Origin: CAZKNJ01 sp964554185
Lineage (GTDB): Bacteria; 4484-113
DNA length: 64,000 nucleotides
Assembly: GCA_964554185.1 (NCBI GenBank)
Contig: CAZKNJ010000007.1
Location: 1-64,000 of the forward strand
Direction of reading: 5' to 3'
Shown here: positions 8,046 through 15,692 of the stretch, in pieces
How the letters are laid out: every line of letters begins with the position of its first letter
Numbering within the stretch: the first letter of the stretch is position 1
The notes under the pieces: model-generated
Told to the model about the DNA's origin: nothing
Seen by the model: only the letters and a program-made list of their open reading frames with translations
The model's database searches: none
Translations under genes and position numbers: made by a program

Positions 8046-9320
8046 ATGTGGAAACTCCTGCTGAAAGAAGACCTTTCCGCCGAAGAAAAAAAGCAGATTA
8101 TCGACCTCACGGCCGAGTACTACGGCCAGCACCTTAACCCCGGCTTCCTCAAGTTTAAAAAGAGCTCGGACAGCAAGGCGGTGGAGTGGGGCGGCCACGG
8201 CGCCACCATGGTGGACATCCACGGCCGCCGCTTCCTGGACTGCCTCGGCGGCTACGGCATCTACGCGCTGGGGCACCGGCCGCAGGAAGTCATTGACGCG
8301 ATGGAGCAGGTGTACAAGCGCATCGGCCTCTACTCGCAGGAGCTGCTGAATCCCTTCCAGGCCTTCCTCGCCAAGAAGCTGGCCGACCTCTCCCCCGGCG
8401 ATATGAAGTATTCCTATTTCCACAGCGGCGGCGCCGAGAGCAACGACGCCGCCATCAAGCTCGCGCGGCTGGCCACCGGCCGCACCCAGCACATCTCCAT
8501 GACCCAGGGATTCCATGGCAAGACCATGGGCTCGCTGTCCGCCACCAACCGCGAGCCGGTGCGCGCGCCCTTCCAGCCGCTGGTGCCCGGCTTCATTGAA
8601 GTTCCCTGGGACGACCTGGAGGCGCTGGAAGCGGCGATGAGCAGCGAGATCGCCAGCGTTATCATCGAGCCCATCCAGGGCGAAGGCGGCATCAACATAC
8701 CTTCCGACGGTTATCTTTCGGGCGTGCGCGAGCTGTGCGACCAGCACGGCGCATTGCTACACTTCGACGAGATACAGACCGGCTTCGGGCGCACCGGCAA
8801 GTGGTTCGGCGCCCAGCACTGGGGGGTGGAGGCCGACATCATGACGCTGGGTAAGGCCCTCGGCGGCGGCGTATTCCCCATCAGCGCGCTGCACGGCAAC
8901 GAGCGCGCGTGGCACCGCCTGGACGAGAACCCCTGGTGGCTCACCAACACCTTCGGCGGCAGCGCCCCGGCCTGCGCTTGTGCGCTGGCGACGATCGAGA
9001 TACTGGAGCGCGACGGCGTTATTGACGCGGTCCCCGGCAAGGGCGAGTTCTTCCTGGACCTCCTGCGCGAGGCCGTCTCCAACCATCCGAGCCTCATCAA
9101 GGAGGTGCGCGGAATCGGCCTGTTCATCGGCATCGAGTTCAACGTGGTGGAGACCGGCGTGAAGGTCGCCAAGGAGCTCTTCACCAAGGACGTGCTGGTC
9201 GCGCACACCATCAACAACCCGGCGGTCATCCGCATCGAGCCCCCGCTGACCATCACCGAAGACGAAATGCGCCAGGTCACCGCCCGCTTCGCGGCGTGTT
9301 TGGAGGAGTGCGCTGGTTGA
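8046..9320 (+). CDS. class III pyridoxal-phosphate aminotransferase, putrescine aminotransferase-like
   Basis: 424 residues. The class III fold is shown by the SGGAESNDAAIKLAR phosphate-binding segment at 127-141, D241-E-I-Q, and T267-L-G-K270 with the Schiff-base lysine. The N-terminal ~50 residues and the FHGKTMGSLSAT motif look most like putrescine/omega-amino acid transaminases of the YgjG type, so an amine donor and 2-oxoglutarate acceptor are likely, but ornithine or beta-alanine type substrates cannot be excluded. The frame is open to a TTG at 8031; ATG 8046 is chosen because GGTGGAG precedes it. It is followed after 35 bp by the methylmalonyl-CoA epimerase gene. Confidence 0.88.
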   Translation: MWKLLLKEDLSAEEKKQIIDLTAEYYGQHLNPGFLKFKKSSDSKAVEWGGHGATMVDIHGRRFLDCLGGYGIYALGHRPQEVIDAMEQVYKRIGLYSQELLNPFQAFLAKKLADLSPGDMKYSYFHSGGAESNDAAIKLARLATGRTQHISMTQGFHGKTMGSLSATNREPVRAPFQPLVPGFIEVPWDDLEALEAAMSSEIASVIIEPIQGEGGINIPSDGYLSGVRELCDQHGALLHFDEIQTGFGRTGKWFGAQHWGVEADIMTLGKALGGGVFPISALHGNERAWHRLDENPWWLTNTFGGSAPACACALATIEILERDGVIDAVPGKGEFFLDLLREAVSNHPSLIKEVRGIGLFIGIEFNVVETGVKVAKELFTKDVLVAHTINNPAVIRIEPPLTITEDEMRQVTARFAACLEECAG

Positions 9321-9355
9321 GGCGGGTGTGATAAGATTCCTGCACTTCCAGGGCG

Positions 9356-9772
9356 ATGAACCTCGATCATATCGGTATTGCGGTGCGTAATCTGGCGGAG
9401 AGCGTGCGGGCTTACGCCGCGCTCGTCGGCGCCGACCCGGCCGCCGTCCACACCACTGAAGTCCCCCAGGAAAAGGTGCGCATCGCCGAGCTGCGCCTGG
9501 GCGGCGTGGAGATTGAGCTGATGGAGCCGCTGGCGGAGGATTCGCCCATCAGCGGCTTCCTGGACAAGCGCGGCGAGGGCATCCACCACCTCTGCTACCG
9601 CGTGGAGGATGCCGAAGCGCTGTTCACCTCGTTGCGCGCAAACGGCGTGCGCACGCTCAGCGATGAAGTGCGGCGCGTGCGCGGCTACGCCTACTTCTTC
9701 GTGCACCCCAAGGACGCCTGCGGGGTGCTCACCGAATTCAAGCAACCACTGGAGCCATCCAATGACGGATAA
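9356..9772 (+). CDS. mce: methylmalonyl-CoA epimerase
   Basis: 138 residues, two vicinal-oxygen-chelate modules. Likely metal ligands are H5 (LDHIGIAV), H78 in GIHHLCYRV and E127 in GVLTEF. It interconverts (S)- and (R)-methylmalonyl-CoA between propionyl-CoA carboxylation (or methylmalonyl-CoA decarboxylation) and B12-dependent mutase. The gene overlaps the downstream carboxyltransferase by 11 nt, a pairing seen in many bacteria. The mutase itself is not in the window. Length is normal. Confidence 0.93.
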   Translation: MNLDHIGIAVRNLAESVRAYAALVGADPAAVHTTEVPQEKVRIAELRLGGVEIELMEPLAEDSPISGFLDKRGEGIHHLCYRVEDAEALFTSLRANGVRTLSDEVRRVRGYAYFFVHPKDACGVLTEFKQPLEPSNDG

Positions 9773-11405
9773 GAAGGACAAGAAGGACGACGGCAAAAAA
9801 CCCGAGGGCGCCAAGCGCGCCGTCATCAAAGACGTCACCGCGAAGTCCACCATCGGGCGCATCCAGCTGCTCAAGGACCTGCGCGCCCGGGCGCAGCAGG
9901 GAGGCGGCACCGAAGCGATTGACAAGCAGCACGAGAAGGGCAAGCTCACCGCGCGCGAGCGCATCGACCTGCTGATGGACGAGGGCACCTTTCAGGAAGT
10001 GGACATGTTCGTCGCCAGCCCCGGCGCGAAGGTCTACGGCGACGGCGTGGTCACCGGCTTCGGCGAAGTGGAAGGGCGGCGCATCGCGTTGTTCGCGCAG
10101 GACTTCACGGTGATGGGCGGCAGCCTGGGCGAGCGCCACGCGGCCAAGATCTGCAAGATGATGGAGCTGGCGGTGAAGGTCGGCGTGCCCATCATCGGCC
10201 TCAACGACTCCGGTGGCGCGCGCATCCAGGAAGGCGTGTTCAGCCTCGCGGGCTACGCCGATATTTTCTGGCGCAACGTGCAGGCGAGCGGCGTCGTCCC
10301 GCAGATATCCGCCATCATGGGCCCCTGCGCCGGCGGCGCGGTGTATTCGCCCGCGCTCAGCGACTTCATCTTCATGGTGCGCAACACCAGCTTCATGTTC
10401 CTCACCGGCCCCGACGTCATCAAGGCGGTGCTGAACGAGGAAGTGACGTTTGAGGAGCTGGGCGGCGCGCTGACCCACAACCAGCGCTCCGGGGTGGCGC
10501 ACTTCGCGGCGGAAAACGAGCTGGACTGCCTGCGCCAGATACGCCGGCTGCTGGGCTTCTTCCCGGCCAACAGCGCGGAGGATCCGCCCTACGTGCACCC
10601 GCTGGACTCCCCCGAGCGCCGCGAGGAAAAGCTGGCGGAAATCATCCCCGACGACCCCAACAAGCCCTACGACGTGCGCGACATCATCCGCCTGGTAACC
10701 GACCTGGACAGCTTCTTTGAAGTCCAGCCGATGTACGCGCCGCACCTCATCGTCGGCTTCGCCCGGCTGAACGGCTACGTGGTCGGCCTGGTGGCGAACC
10801 AGCCGCGCGAGCTGGCCGGCTGCCTGGACATCAACTCGTCCATGAAGGGCGCGCGGTTCATCCGCTTCTGCGACTGCTTCAACATCCCGCTCATCACCTT
10901 CGAGGACGTGCCCGGCTTCCTGCCCGGCACCAACCAGGAGTGGGACGGCGTCATCAAGCACGGCGCCAAGCTGCTCTACGCCTACTGCGAGGCCACGGTG
11001 CCCAAGCTGCTGGTCATCACCCGCAAGAGTTACGGCGGCGCCTACTGCGTGATGAGCAGCCGCCACGTCCACGGCGACTACAACCTCGCGTGGCCCACCG
11101 CCGAGATTGCGGTGATGGGCGCGCAGGGCGCGGTGAACGTGACCATGCGCCGCGAGCTGGCCGCCGCCGCCGAGGGCATCAAGGACCCGAAGAAGGCCGC
11201 CGAGGCGATCGAGAAGAAGCGCCAGGAGCTGATTGACGATTACCGCCGCCAGTTCATGCACCCCTACATCGCCGCCGAGCGCGGCTACGTGGACGACGTG
11301 ATTGACCCGCGCGACACCCGCCTGAAGCTCATCGCCGGCCTGGAGATGCTGCGCACCAAAGTGGAAGCCCGCCCCAACCGCAAGCACGGGAATGTCCCGT
11401 TGTAG
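9762..11405 (+). CDS. acyl-CoA carboxylase beta subunit (propionyl-/methylmalonyl-CoA carboxyltransferase)
   Basis: 547 residues with both crotonase-like carboxyltransferase halves: the N half with SLGERHAAKICKMMELA and NDSGGARIQEG, the C half with SYGGAYCVMSSRHVHGDYN and AEIAVMGAQGAVNV. It moves CO2 between biotin and propionyl-/methylmalonyl-CoA. Coupling to mce points to the methylmalonyl pathway. No biotin carboxylase, biotin carrier or decarboxylase beta subunit is nearby, so propionyl-CoA carboxylase and sodium-pumping decarboxylase alpha subunit both remain possible. The open frame extends upstream through mce, but ATG 9762 with GGAG is the plausible start. About 35 N-terminal Lys/Asp-rich residues precede the conserved core. 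Confidence 0.9.
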   Translation: MTDKKDKKDDGKKPEGAKRAVIKDVTAKSTIGRIQLLKDLRARAQQGGGTEAIDKQHEKGKLTARERIDLLMDEGTFQEVDMFVASPGAKVYGDGVVTGFGEVEGRRIALFAQDFTVMGGSLGERHAAKICKMMELAVKVGVPIIGLNDSGGARIQEGVFSLAGYADIFWRNVQASGVVPQISAIMGPCAGGAVYSPALSDFIFMVRNTSFMFLTGPDVIKAVLNEEVTFEELGGALTHNQRSGVAHFAAENELDCLRQIRRLLGFFPANSAEDPPYVHPLDSPERREEKLAEIIPDDPNKPYDVRDIIRLVTDLDSFFEVQPMYAPHLIVGFARLNGYVVGLVANQPRELAGCLDINSSMKGARFIRFCDCFNIPLITFEDVPGFLPGTNQEWDGVIKHGAKLLYAYCEATVPKLLVITRKSYGGAYCVMSSRHVHGDYNLAWPTAEIAVMGAQGAVNVTMRRELAAAAEGIKDPKKAAEAIEKKRQELIDDYRRQFMHPYIAAERGYVDDVIDPRDTRLKLIAGLEMLRTKVEARPNRKHGNVPL

Positions 11406-11477
11406 GGGGGGGATTCAGGCGCCATAGCCGCCCGCGGCCTGCTGTGCCAGCGGCAACATTGGTGGAGGAGGGATTGA

Positions 11478-12401
11478 ATGGATGTGCCCAAGTACACAGA
11501 AGAAGACGTGGAAATCGTCGTCGCGATGCTGCTGGATATTGACCGGCGGCTGGAAGAACGCAAGGTGCAGGAGCGCGAGCGGAAGCAAGCCGAGGAGCAG
11601 CTGCACCGGGAGAAGGCCCGCTTCCGGCTGCGCGAGCCGTACGCCAGCCTGATCAGGCAGATTGCCGAAATGCTCGGCGTCCCCAGCCCGGCATCGGCGA
11701 CGGCCGACGAGATTAACGAGCTGACCGAGACCGTGCAGTATTACGCGGAACTGCAAGAGCGCAACAACCAGGCCCTTGAGGCCCTTTTCAAGATCCAGGC
11801 GGAGCTGTTCAAAATGAACTCGCAGCTGTTCAAGGAGGCGGAGCGCCGCCGCGACCAGGCCAAGGAGGAGGAGCGCAAGTACGGGGTGCTGGCGCAGATG
11901 GAAGGCGCCCCGCTCGTGCCCGCCGCTTCGCCTGCTATGAGCAGCGAAGACGTGGAGCGCCTGTTCAACCTCCAGTACCTCTTCAGCCAGATTTCCCCGT
12001 GGTACGAGGATGCCTGCTTCATCGTGGACGGCTACAATGTCATTGGCCGCGTGCCGCGCTACAACTACCGGGTGCAGGTGGCGAGGCTCGGCGAATGCCG
12101 CGACCGGCTCATCCACGACCTGGACTATCTCAAGTCGCAGATTGAGGGCGACTGGTGCGTGGTCTTTGACACGGTGCACGCCTATGAGGAGGCCGAGCAG
12201 TGCGGCATACGTGTGGTCTTCCCCCACGGCAACCGCATCAGCTCCAAGGAAAGCGGGGACGACCGGGTGGTGGCGGAAGCGGAGCGGCTGGTGGCGGAGA
12301 AGCGCAAGGTCTTCGTCATCACCAACGACGCCGAGCTTTCCGCGCGCAGCGCCGATGTGGGCGCCACCACGCTCGCCGTCGGCGAAGTATTTAGGTACTG
12401 A
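11478..12401 (+). CDS. coiled-coil protein with C-terminal NYN (PIN-like) nuclease domain
   Basis: 307 residues. Positions 15-55 and 85-140 are charged and heptad-like, indicating coiled coils. From about 178 an NYN/YacP-type fold begins with FIVDGYNV (D184), followed by VVFD (D231), the D261-D262 pair and ITND at 281-284, the acidic set expected of a metal-dependent PIN-like ribonuclease. YacP proteins are usually about 170 residues without the long coiled-coil N-terminus, so this is an uncommon architecture. ATG with GGAGGAGGG upstream. Function unknown; an RNA-processing role is inferred from the domain only. Confidence 0.75.
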   Translation: MDVPKYTEEDVEIVVAMLLDIDRRLEERKVQERERKQAEEQLHREKARFRLREPYASLIRQIAEMLGVPSPASATADEINELTETVQYYAELQERNNQALEALFKIQAELFKMNSQLFKEAERRRDQAKEEERKYGVLAQMEGAPLVPAASPAMSSEDVERLFNLQYLFSQISPWYEDACFIVDGYNVIGRVPRYNYRVQVARLGECRDRLIHDLDYLKSQIEGDWCVVFDTVHAYEEAEQCGIRVVFPHGNRISSKESGDDRVVAEAERLVAEKRKVFVITNDAELSARSADVGATTLAVGEVFRY

Positions 12402-12756
12402 TGTAGCCCCTGCACCCCCCCGAACATAAGCACGCCACCGAGGAGGCCGAGGAGGTGGAGAAACCAGCCCAGGCGCGCGGGCAGTGTTTCCCACTACAAG
12501 TACGGAGCATCCCACGTAGTAGGGTTTGACAGATGTTTATGCCAATGCTAATCTCGCCATCGTAATGCAGCACTTGATTGGCGCAATGAATCACCGCAGG
12601 GAGTACCGCGAGGGGATTGGCGACTGCTCCCACCCAGGTGCTATTTGGAAGCGTGAATCCAACAGATACTCTCTTCGCGGTGGGCTGTGTTCGGTCATCG
12701 CTGATGAGCTAAACCAAATGAAAGAGGCGATGTCCTCTAGATAGGAGGGTAGGGCA
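12402..12756. other. gene-poor stretch between NYN gene and lower-GC membrane protein
   Basis: The first part holds the transporter relic at 12414-12483. From about 12490 base composition drops and codon bias disappears. A frame at 12526-12744 (TTG start, 72 codons) has no convincing ribosome binding site and I do not call it. Confidence 0.5.
12414..12483 (-). pseudogene. relic of a transporter gene 3' end
   Basis: Read on the minus strand this piece translates as LGWFLHLLGLLGGVLMFGG, clearly related to the C-terminus of the intact transporter at 13569-15059 (LAWVWLISFLGLVVGVLMFGG). At DNA level it matches 13571-13637 with scattered substitutions and small indels. No further upstream homology is seen, so only the last ~22 codons remain, stranded on the far side of the lower-GC gene. 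Confidence 0.65.
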
Positions 12757-13557
12757 ATGGCATCGTTAATACCAAGTTGTCCGGTTGTTTGCGTTCTTAT
12801 CCAGACGCATGCCCCAGGAGGCACAAGCCTGAGCTATCGAATTATCCAGGCGGTCTTGTGGCCAGTTATAACCGCCGCATTGGTTGTGCTGTTTATATTC
12901 GTTTTCAGACAGCAGATTGCCTCACTTATAGATCGTATCAAAGCAGCGACGATCGGACCTGCTAGGCTAGAGATGGGGGACAAGGTGGTTGCGCAGAAGC
13001 CCGCCAAACCAAAGGAGGAAGGAGTAGAGATAGCATTACAGGAATCGCAAGTAAACACTGAGGCGCTTAGAGACTCGCTCGAGGAGAAGGCTGAGGCAAT
13101 CCGATTGATATGGCAGGCATATGAAGCCCTGGCTGGAAAAGTAGCCCCATACGAGTTTGGAGTGATGAAATCTCACGATGTTTCAGCTCAGCACCAATGT
13201 TATATGTGGTTTATTTACTGGCACTGCGAAAGAGTGTGGCAATGGATCTATGGTACGCAGGTTGACCTGTTGGCAGCTCTCCGAAGTGGACAGATGGGTG
13301 TGGACGTAGTTAAATCCAACTACTTCGTCGCGCACGAGGCGAAGGTCAAACAAACCCCAGGTTGGTGGATGAGTGCCGTGTTGCTGGAGAGAATCAAGCA
13401 GAACCGCGACGCGTACTTTGAAGCATATTTGAAATTCCTAGAAGATATGGACCTGGTCAAACGAGCCAACAACACTGTGTTCCTTACTCCCATGGGGCAA
13501 GCTTTCTTGAATTACCTTGATACATATAGGTATCAGTCGTCTACTAGGACCTACTAG
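12757..13557 (+). CDS. hypothetical membrane-anchored protein in a lower-GC patch
   Basis: 266 residues, family not recognised. One membrane helix at about 28-50 is followed by a basic segment, a Lys/Glu-rich likely coiled coil at 75-115, and a Trp/Tyr-rich helical C-terminal part ending in a segment (KFLEDMDLVKRANNTVFLTPMGQAFLNYL) that resembles a winged-helix-like fold, which is my inference only. ATG with GGAGG about 9 nt upstream. Codon use is much less GC-biased than in all neighbours, suggesting recent transfer. It lies between the transporter relic and the intact transporter. Confidence 0.7.
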   Translation: MASLIPSCPVVCVLIQTHAPGGTSLSYRIIQAVLWPVITAALVVLFIFVFRQQIASLIDRIKAATIGPARLEMGDKVVAQKPAKPKEEGVEIALQESQVNTEALRDSLEEKAEAIRLIWQAYEALAGKVAPYEFGVMKSHDVSAQHQCYMWFIYWHCERVWQWIYGTQVDLLAALRSGQMGVDVVKSNYFVAHEAKVKQTPGWWMSAVLLERIKQNRDAYFEAYLKFLEDMDLVKRANNTVFLTPMGQAFLNYLDTYRYQSSTRTY

Positions 13558-13568
13558 AGCGCAGACAA

Positions 13569-15059
13569 TTACCCCCCGAACATCAGCACGCCAACCACCA
13601 GGCCCAGGAAGGAGATTAGCCAGACCCAGGCGAGGGTGGCGCGGGTGAGGTCCAGGACGCGGACGCGGAGGAAGCCCGCGAGCCAGGCGTTGTGCGTGTT
13701 CGTGGGGTCGCAGACGCCCTGCATCATCCCCACCGAGAAAAACGCGGTCATCAGCAGCGGCGACGACAGCCGCCCCGCCTGCTGCAGCAGCCCCACAATC
13801 CCCGCGCCCATGCCGTAGAGGTTCAGCGGCCCGCGGTAGAGCGCGAGCGGCGCGAGCACGGTGAACACGGCGATGAACATAAGCGGCGTGCGCGGCACCA
13901 CTCCCTGCACCAGCGGCCCCACCGCCTGCGTGACCTCCGGCAGCATGGTCGCCTGCAGCAGCATCCCGATGCCGAACAGCAGCAGTATCGCCGGCACCGC
14001 CATCCTGAACCCGTCGTAGCCCGCGCGCATCACCCGGTTGGCTTCGCCGCGCCGGGGCTTCCAGGTGCTCAGGTGCGCGTACACCACGCCGAGAAACAGC
14101 GCCGGCACAATCGGCAGCGTGAAGCCCGCGAAATACCCCAGCGACGCGCCCAGGTTCGCCGTGAGCAGCAGCAGCAGCGGATAGATGAGCGCCGCCAGCG
14201 ACAGCGCATTCACCCTTTCGGCGAGCGGCTTGGCGCCCAGCGCCAGCCATATCACGCGCGCGATGGCGAGCAGCGTGAGCAGCGCCGTGGCCAGCGCGAG
14301 GATCCAGAACAGCGCCTGCTTCACGTACGCAAACAGCGCGGGATAGCGCAGCACCACTGCTCCGCCGGCGATGAAGACGACGGCCGCGAGCGCGGTGACG
14401 GCAGTTTCGGCTGGGCGCACGCCCTGCTCACGCCGGATGCGGACGAAGATGAACGCGGCGGTGACCGCTAAAAAGATGGTGAACAGCGCCAGCGCGTAGG
14501 GGATGATGCGCTCCTGCGGCAGCCCCAGCACGCTGATGTAAAGCTGCCAGTTCACCGGATTCAGCGCGCCGCCCAGCGACAGCGCCAGGAGAAACACCGC
14601 GCCCGCGGTAAGCGGCTCCAGCCCCATCGCCAGCATCAGCGGCAGCGCCGTGGTGGCGACCATGATGACCGCGCCCAGGCCGCCGAGGTTGGTGAACAGC
14701 AGCGCGATGACCAGCGTGAGCATCAGCGTGAGCAGGAAGGGCGAATCCCCGGCGAACTCCGCGGAGAACCGCACCAGGAAGCGCGCGATGCCCGCGTCCT
14801 CCACCTGCGCCGCCAGCACTGCGCCGAGGAACACCGCGACGATGAGCGCCGCGAGCCGGGTGAAGCCCTCGCCGATGACAGTGCCCAGTATGGTGTTCAG
14901 CGGCTGGGCGAATTCGCCCGCGAAGAGCTTGGGCGCGAAGGCGATGAGCGCGATGAGGATGGCGGTCACCGGCAGCACCAGTGCCGTCGGCGGCCGCACG
15001 ATGAAGAGGAACAGGCCCATGCCCACAATCGCCGCGATGAGAAGCGCCCCCAGCAGCAT
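13569..15059 (-). CDS. ion transporter (IT) superfamily permease, GntP/CitMHS-like
   Basis: 496 residues, almost entirely hydrophobic with around 12-14 predicted membrane helices and short loops. The two-halves layout and Gly/Asn-rich helix breaks (TNLGGLGAVIMVATTALPL and GVCDPTNTHNAW) resemble gluconate, citrate or dicarboxylate permeases of the IT superfamily. Substrate is not predictable. The Asn/His-rich CDPTNTHN loop in the C half is a likely substrate or cation site. ATG start at 15059, 61 bp from the divergent zinc-ribbon gene. A degenerate copy of its 3' end lies 1.1 kb downstream. Confidence 0.75.
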   Translation of the reverse strand: MLLGALLIAAIVGMGLFLFIVRPPTALVLPVTAILIALIAFAPKLFAGEFAQPLNTILGTVIGEGFTRLAALIVAVFLGAVLAAQVEDAGIARFLVRFSAEFAGDSPFLLTLMLTLVIALLFTNLGGLGAVIMVATTALPLMLAMGLEPLTAGAVFLLALSLGGALNPVNWQLYISVLGLPQERIIPYALALFTIFLAVTAAFIFVRIRREQGVRPAETAVTALAAVVFIAGGAVVLRYPALFAYVKQALFWILALATALLTLLAIARVIWLALGAKPLAERVNALSLAALIYPLLLLLTANLGASLGYFAGFTLPIVPALFLGVVYAHLSTWKPRRGEANRVMRAGYDGFRMAVPAILLLFGIGMLLQATMLPEVTQAVGPLVQGVVPRTPLMFIAVFTVLAPLALYRGPLNLYGMGAGIVGLLQQAGRLSSPLLMTAFFSVGMMQGVCDPTNTHNAWLAGFLRVRVLDLTRATLAWVWLISFLGLVVGVLMFGG

Positions 15060-15120
15060 GCGGGGATTATACCCGACCCGAATTGCGCGCGGCCGTGGTT
15101 GCTGTTACCATTTCAGTGCA

Positions 15121-15636
15121 GTGGCGGAGAACCACGATAACCGGGTGAAGCGCGCGGTGGACAACTACCTCCAGCGCCGCCGCCAGCCACAGCCCCGGCC
15201 CACCGTCGTGGTCGTCACCAAAAAGAAGAAGGAGCAGGAGCGGGTGCGCGTGCCCTTCGTGCTCCCCGACCACAAGTGCGCGGTGTGCGGCGCCGAGCCC
15301 CACTCGGGCGTCACGCTGCCCGGGGACTCGGTGGTGTACTTCTGCGACGATCACCTGCGGGTCGGCCGCACTATCGCCGAGAAGGCGTGGCGGCAGTATA
15401 AGCTGCGGCGGTTCATCGCCGAGGTGCAGGAGGCCTACCGCGAACGCCGCGACAGCGTGCTGGAGCGCGAGTACGGCAAGCTCTGCCCGTTCTGCGGGGT
15501 GGAGCTGGTGGAGGAGCTGACGCACGACGGCAAGGCCTACAGCTTCTGCCCGTCCTGCGACACCGAGTTCTACGACACCACCGGCGACGACGAAGCGCCC
15601 GGCATCCCCCCGGCGGAGGATGCCACGACGCTATAA
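15121..15636 (+). CDS. hypothetical protein with two zinc-ribbon-like Cys clusters
   Basis: 171 residues from a GTG start. Two metal-binding knuckle pairs are visible: C53-x2-C56 with C75-x2-H78, and C122-x2-C125 with C143-x2-C146. A basic stretch KKKKEQERVR lies at 34-43 and a charged helix at 85-118 separates the two ribbons. The acidic tail is disordered-looking. Such double ribbons often bind nucleic acid or act as adaptors; no specific family is recognised. The frame is open far upstream antisense to the transporter, so the start is uncertain; a GTG at 15145 is an alternative. Confidence 0.65.
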   Translation: MAENHDNRVKRAVDNYLQRRRQPQPRPTVVVVTKKKKEQERVRVPFVLPDHKCAVCGAEPHSGVTLPGDSVVYFCDDHLRVGRTIAEKAWRQYKLRRFIAEVQEAYRERRDSVLEREYGKLCPFCGVELVEELTHDGKAYSFCPSCDTEFYDTTGDDEAPGIPPAEDATTL

Positions 15637-15637
15637 T
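15632..15637 (+). promoter_or_regulatory. -10-like TATAAT before the propeller lipoprotein gene
   Basis: TATAAT overlaps the stop codon of the zinc-ribbon gene. A small hairpin GGGTC-TGGG-GACCC at 15645-15658 lies in the predicted leader of the lipoprotein mRNA. Confidence 0.4.
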
Positions 15638-15692
15638 TGTGATGGGGTCTGGGGACCCGCGGAAACAGCCCTTTAGGAAGGTGTGAAGCGCT

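Noticed and set aside
12526..12744. A 72-codon frame with TTG start in the lower-GC patch
   Set aside because: No ribosome binding site, no recognisable domain, and a short frame in lower-GC DNA is easily random.
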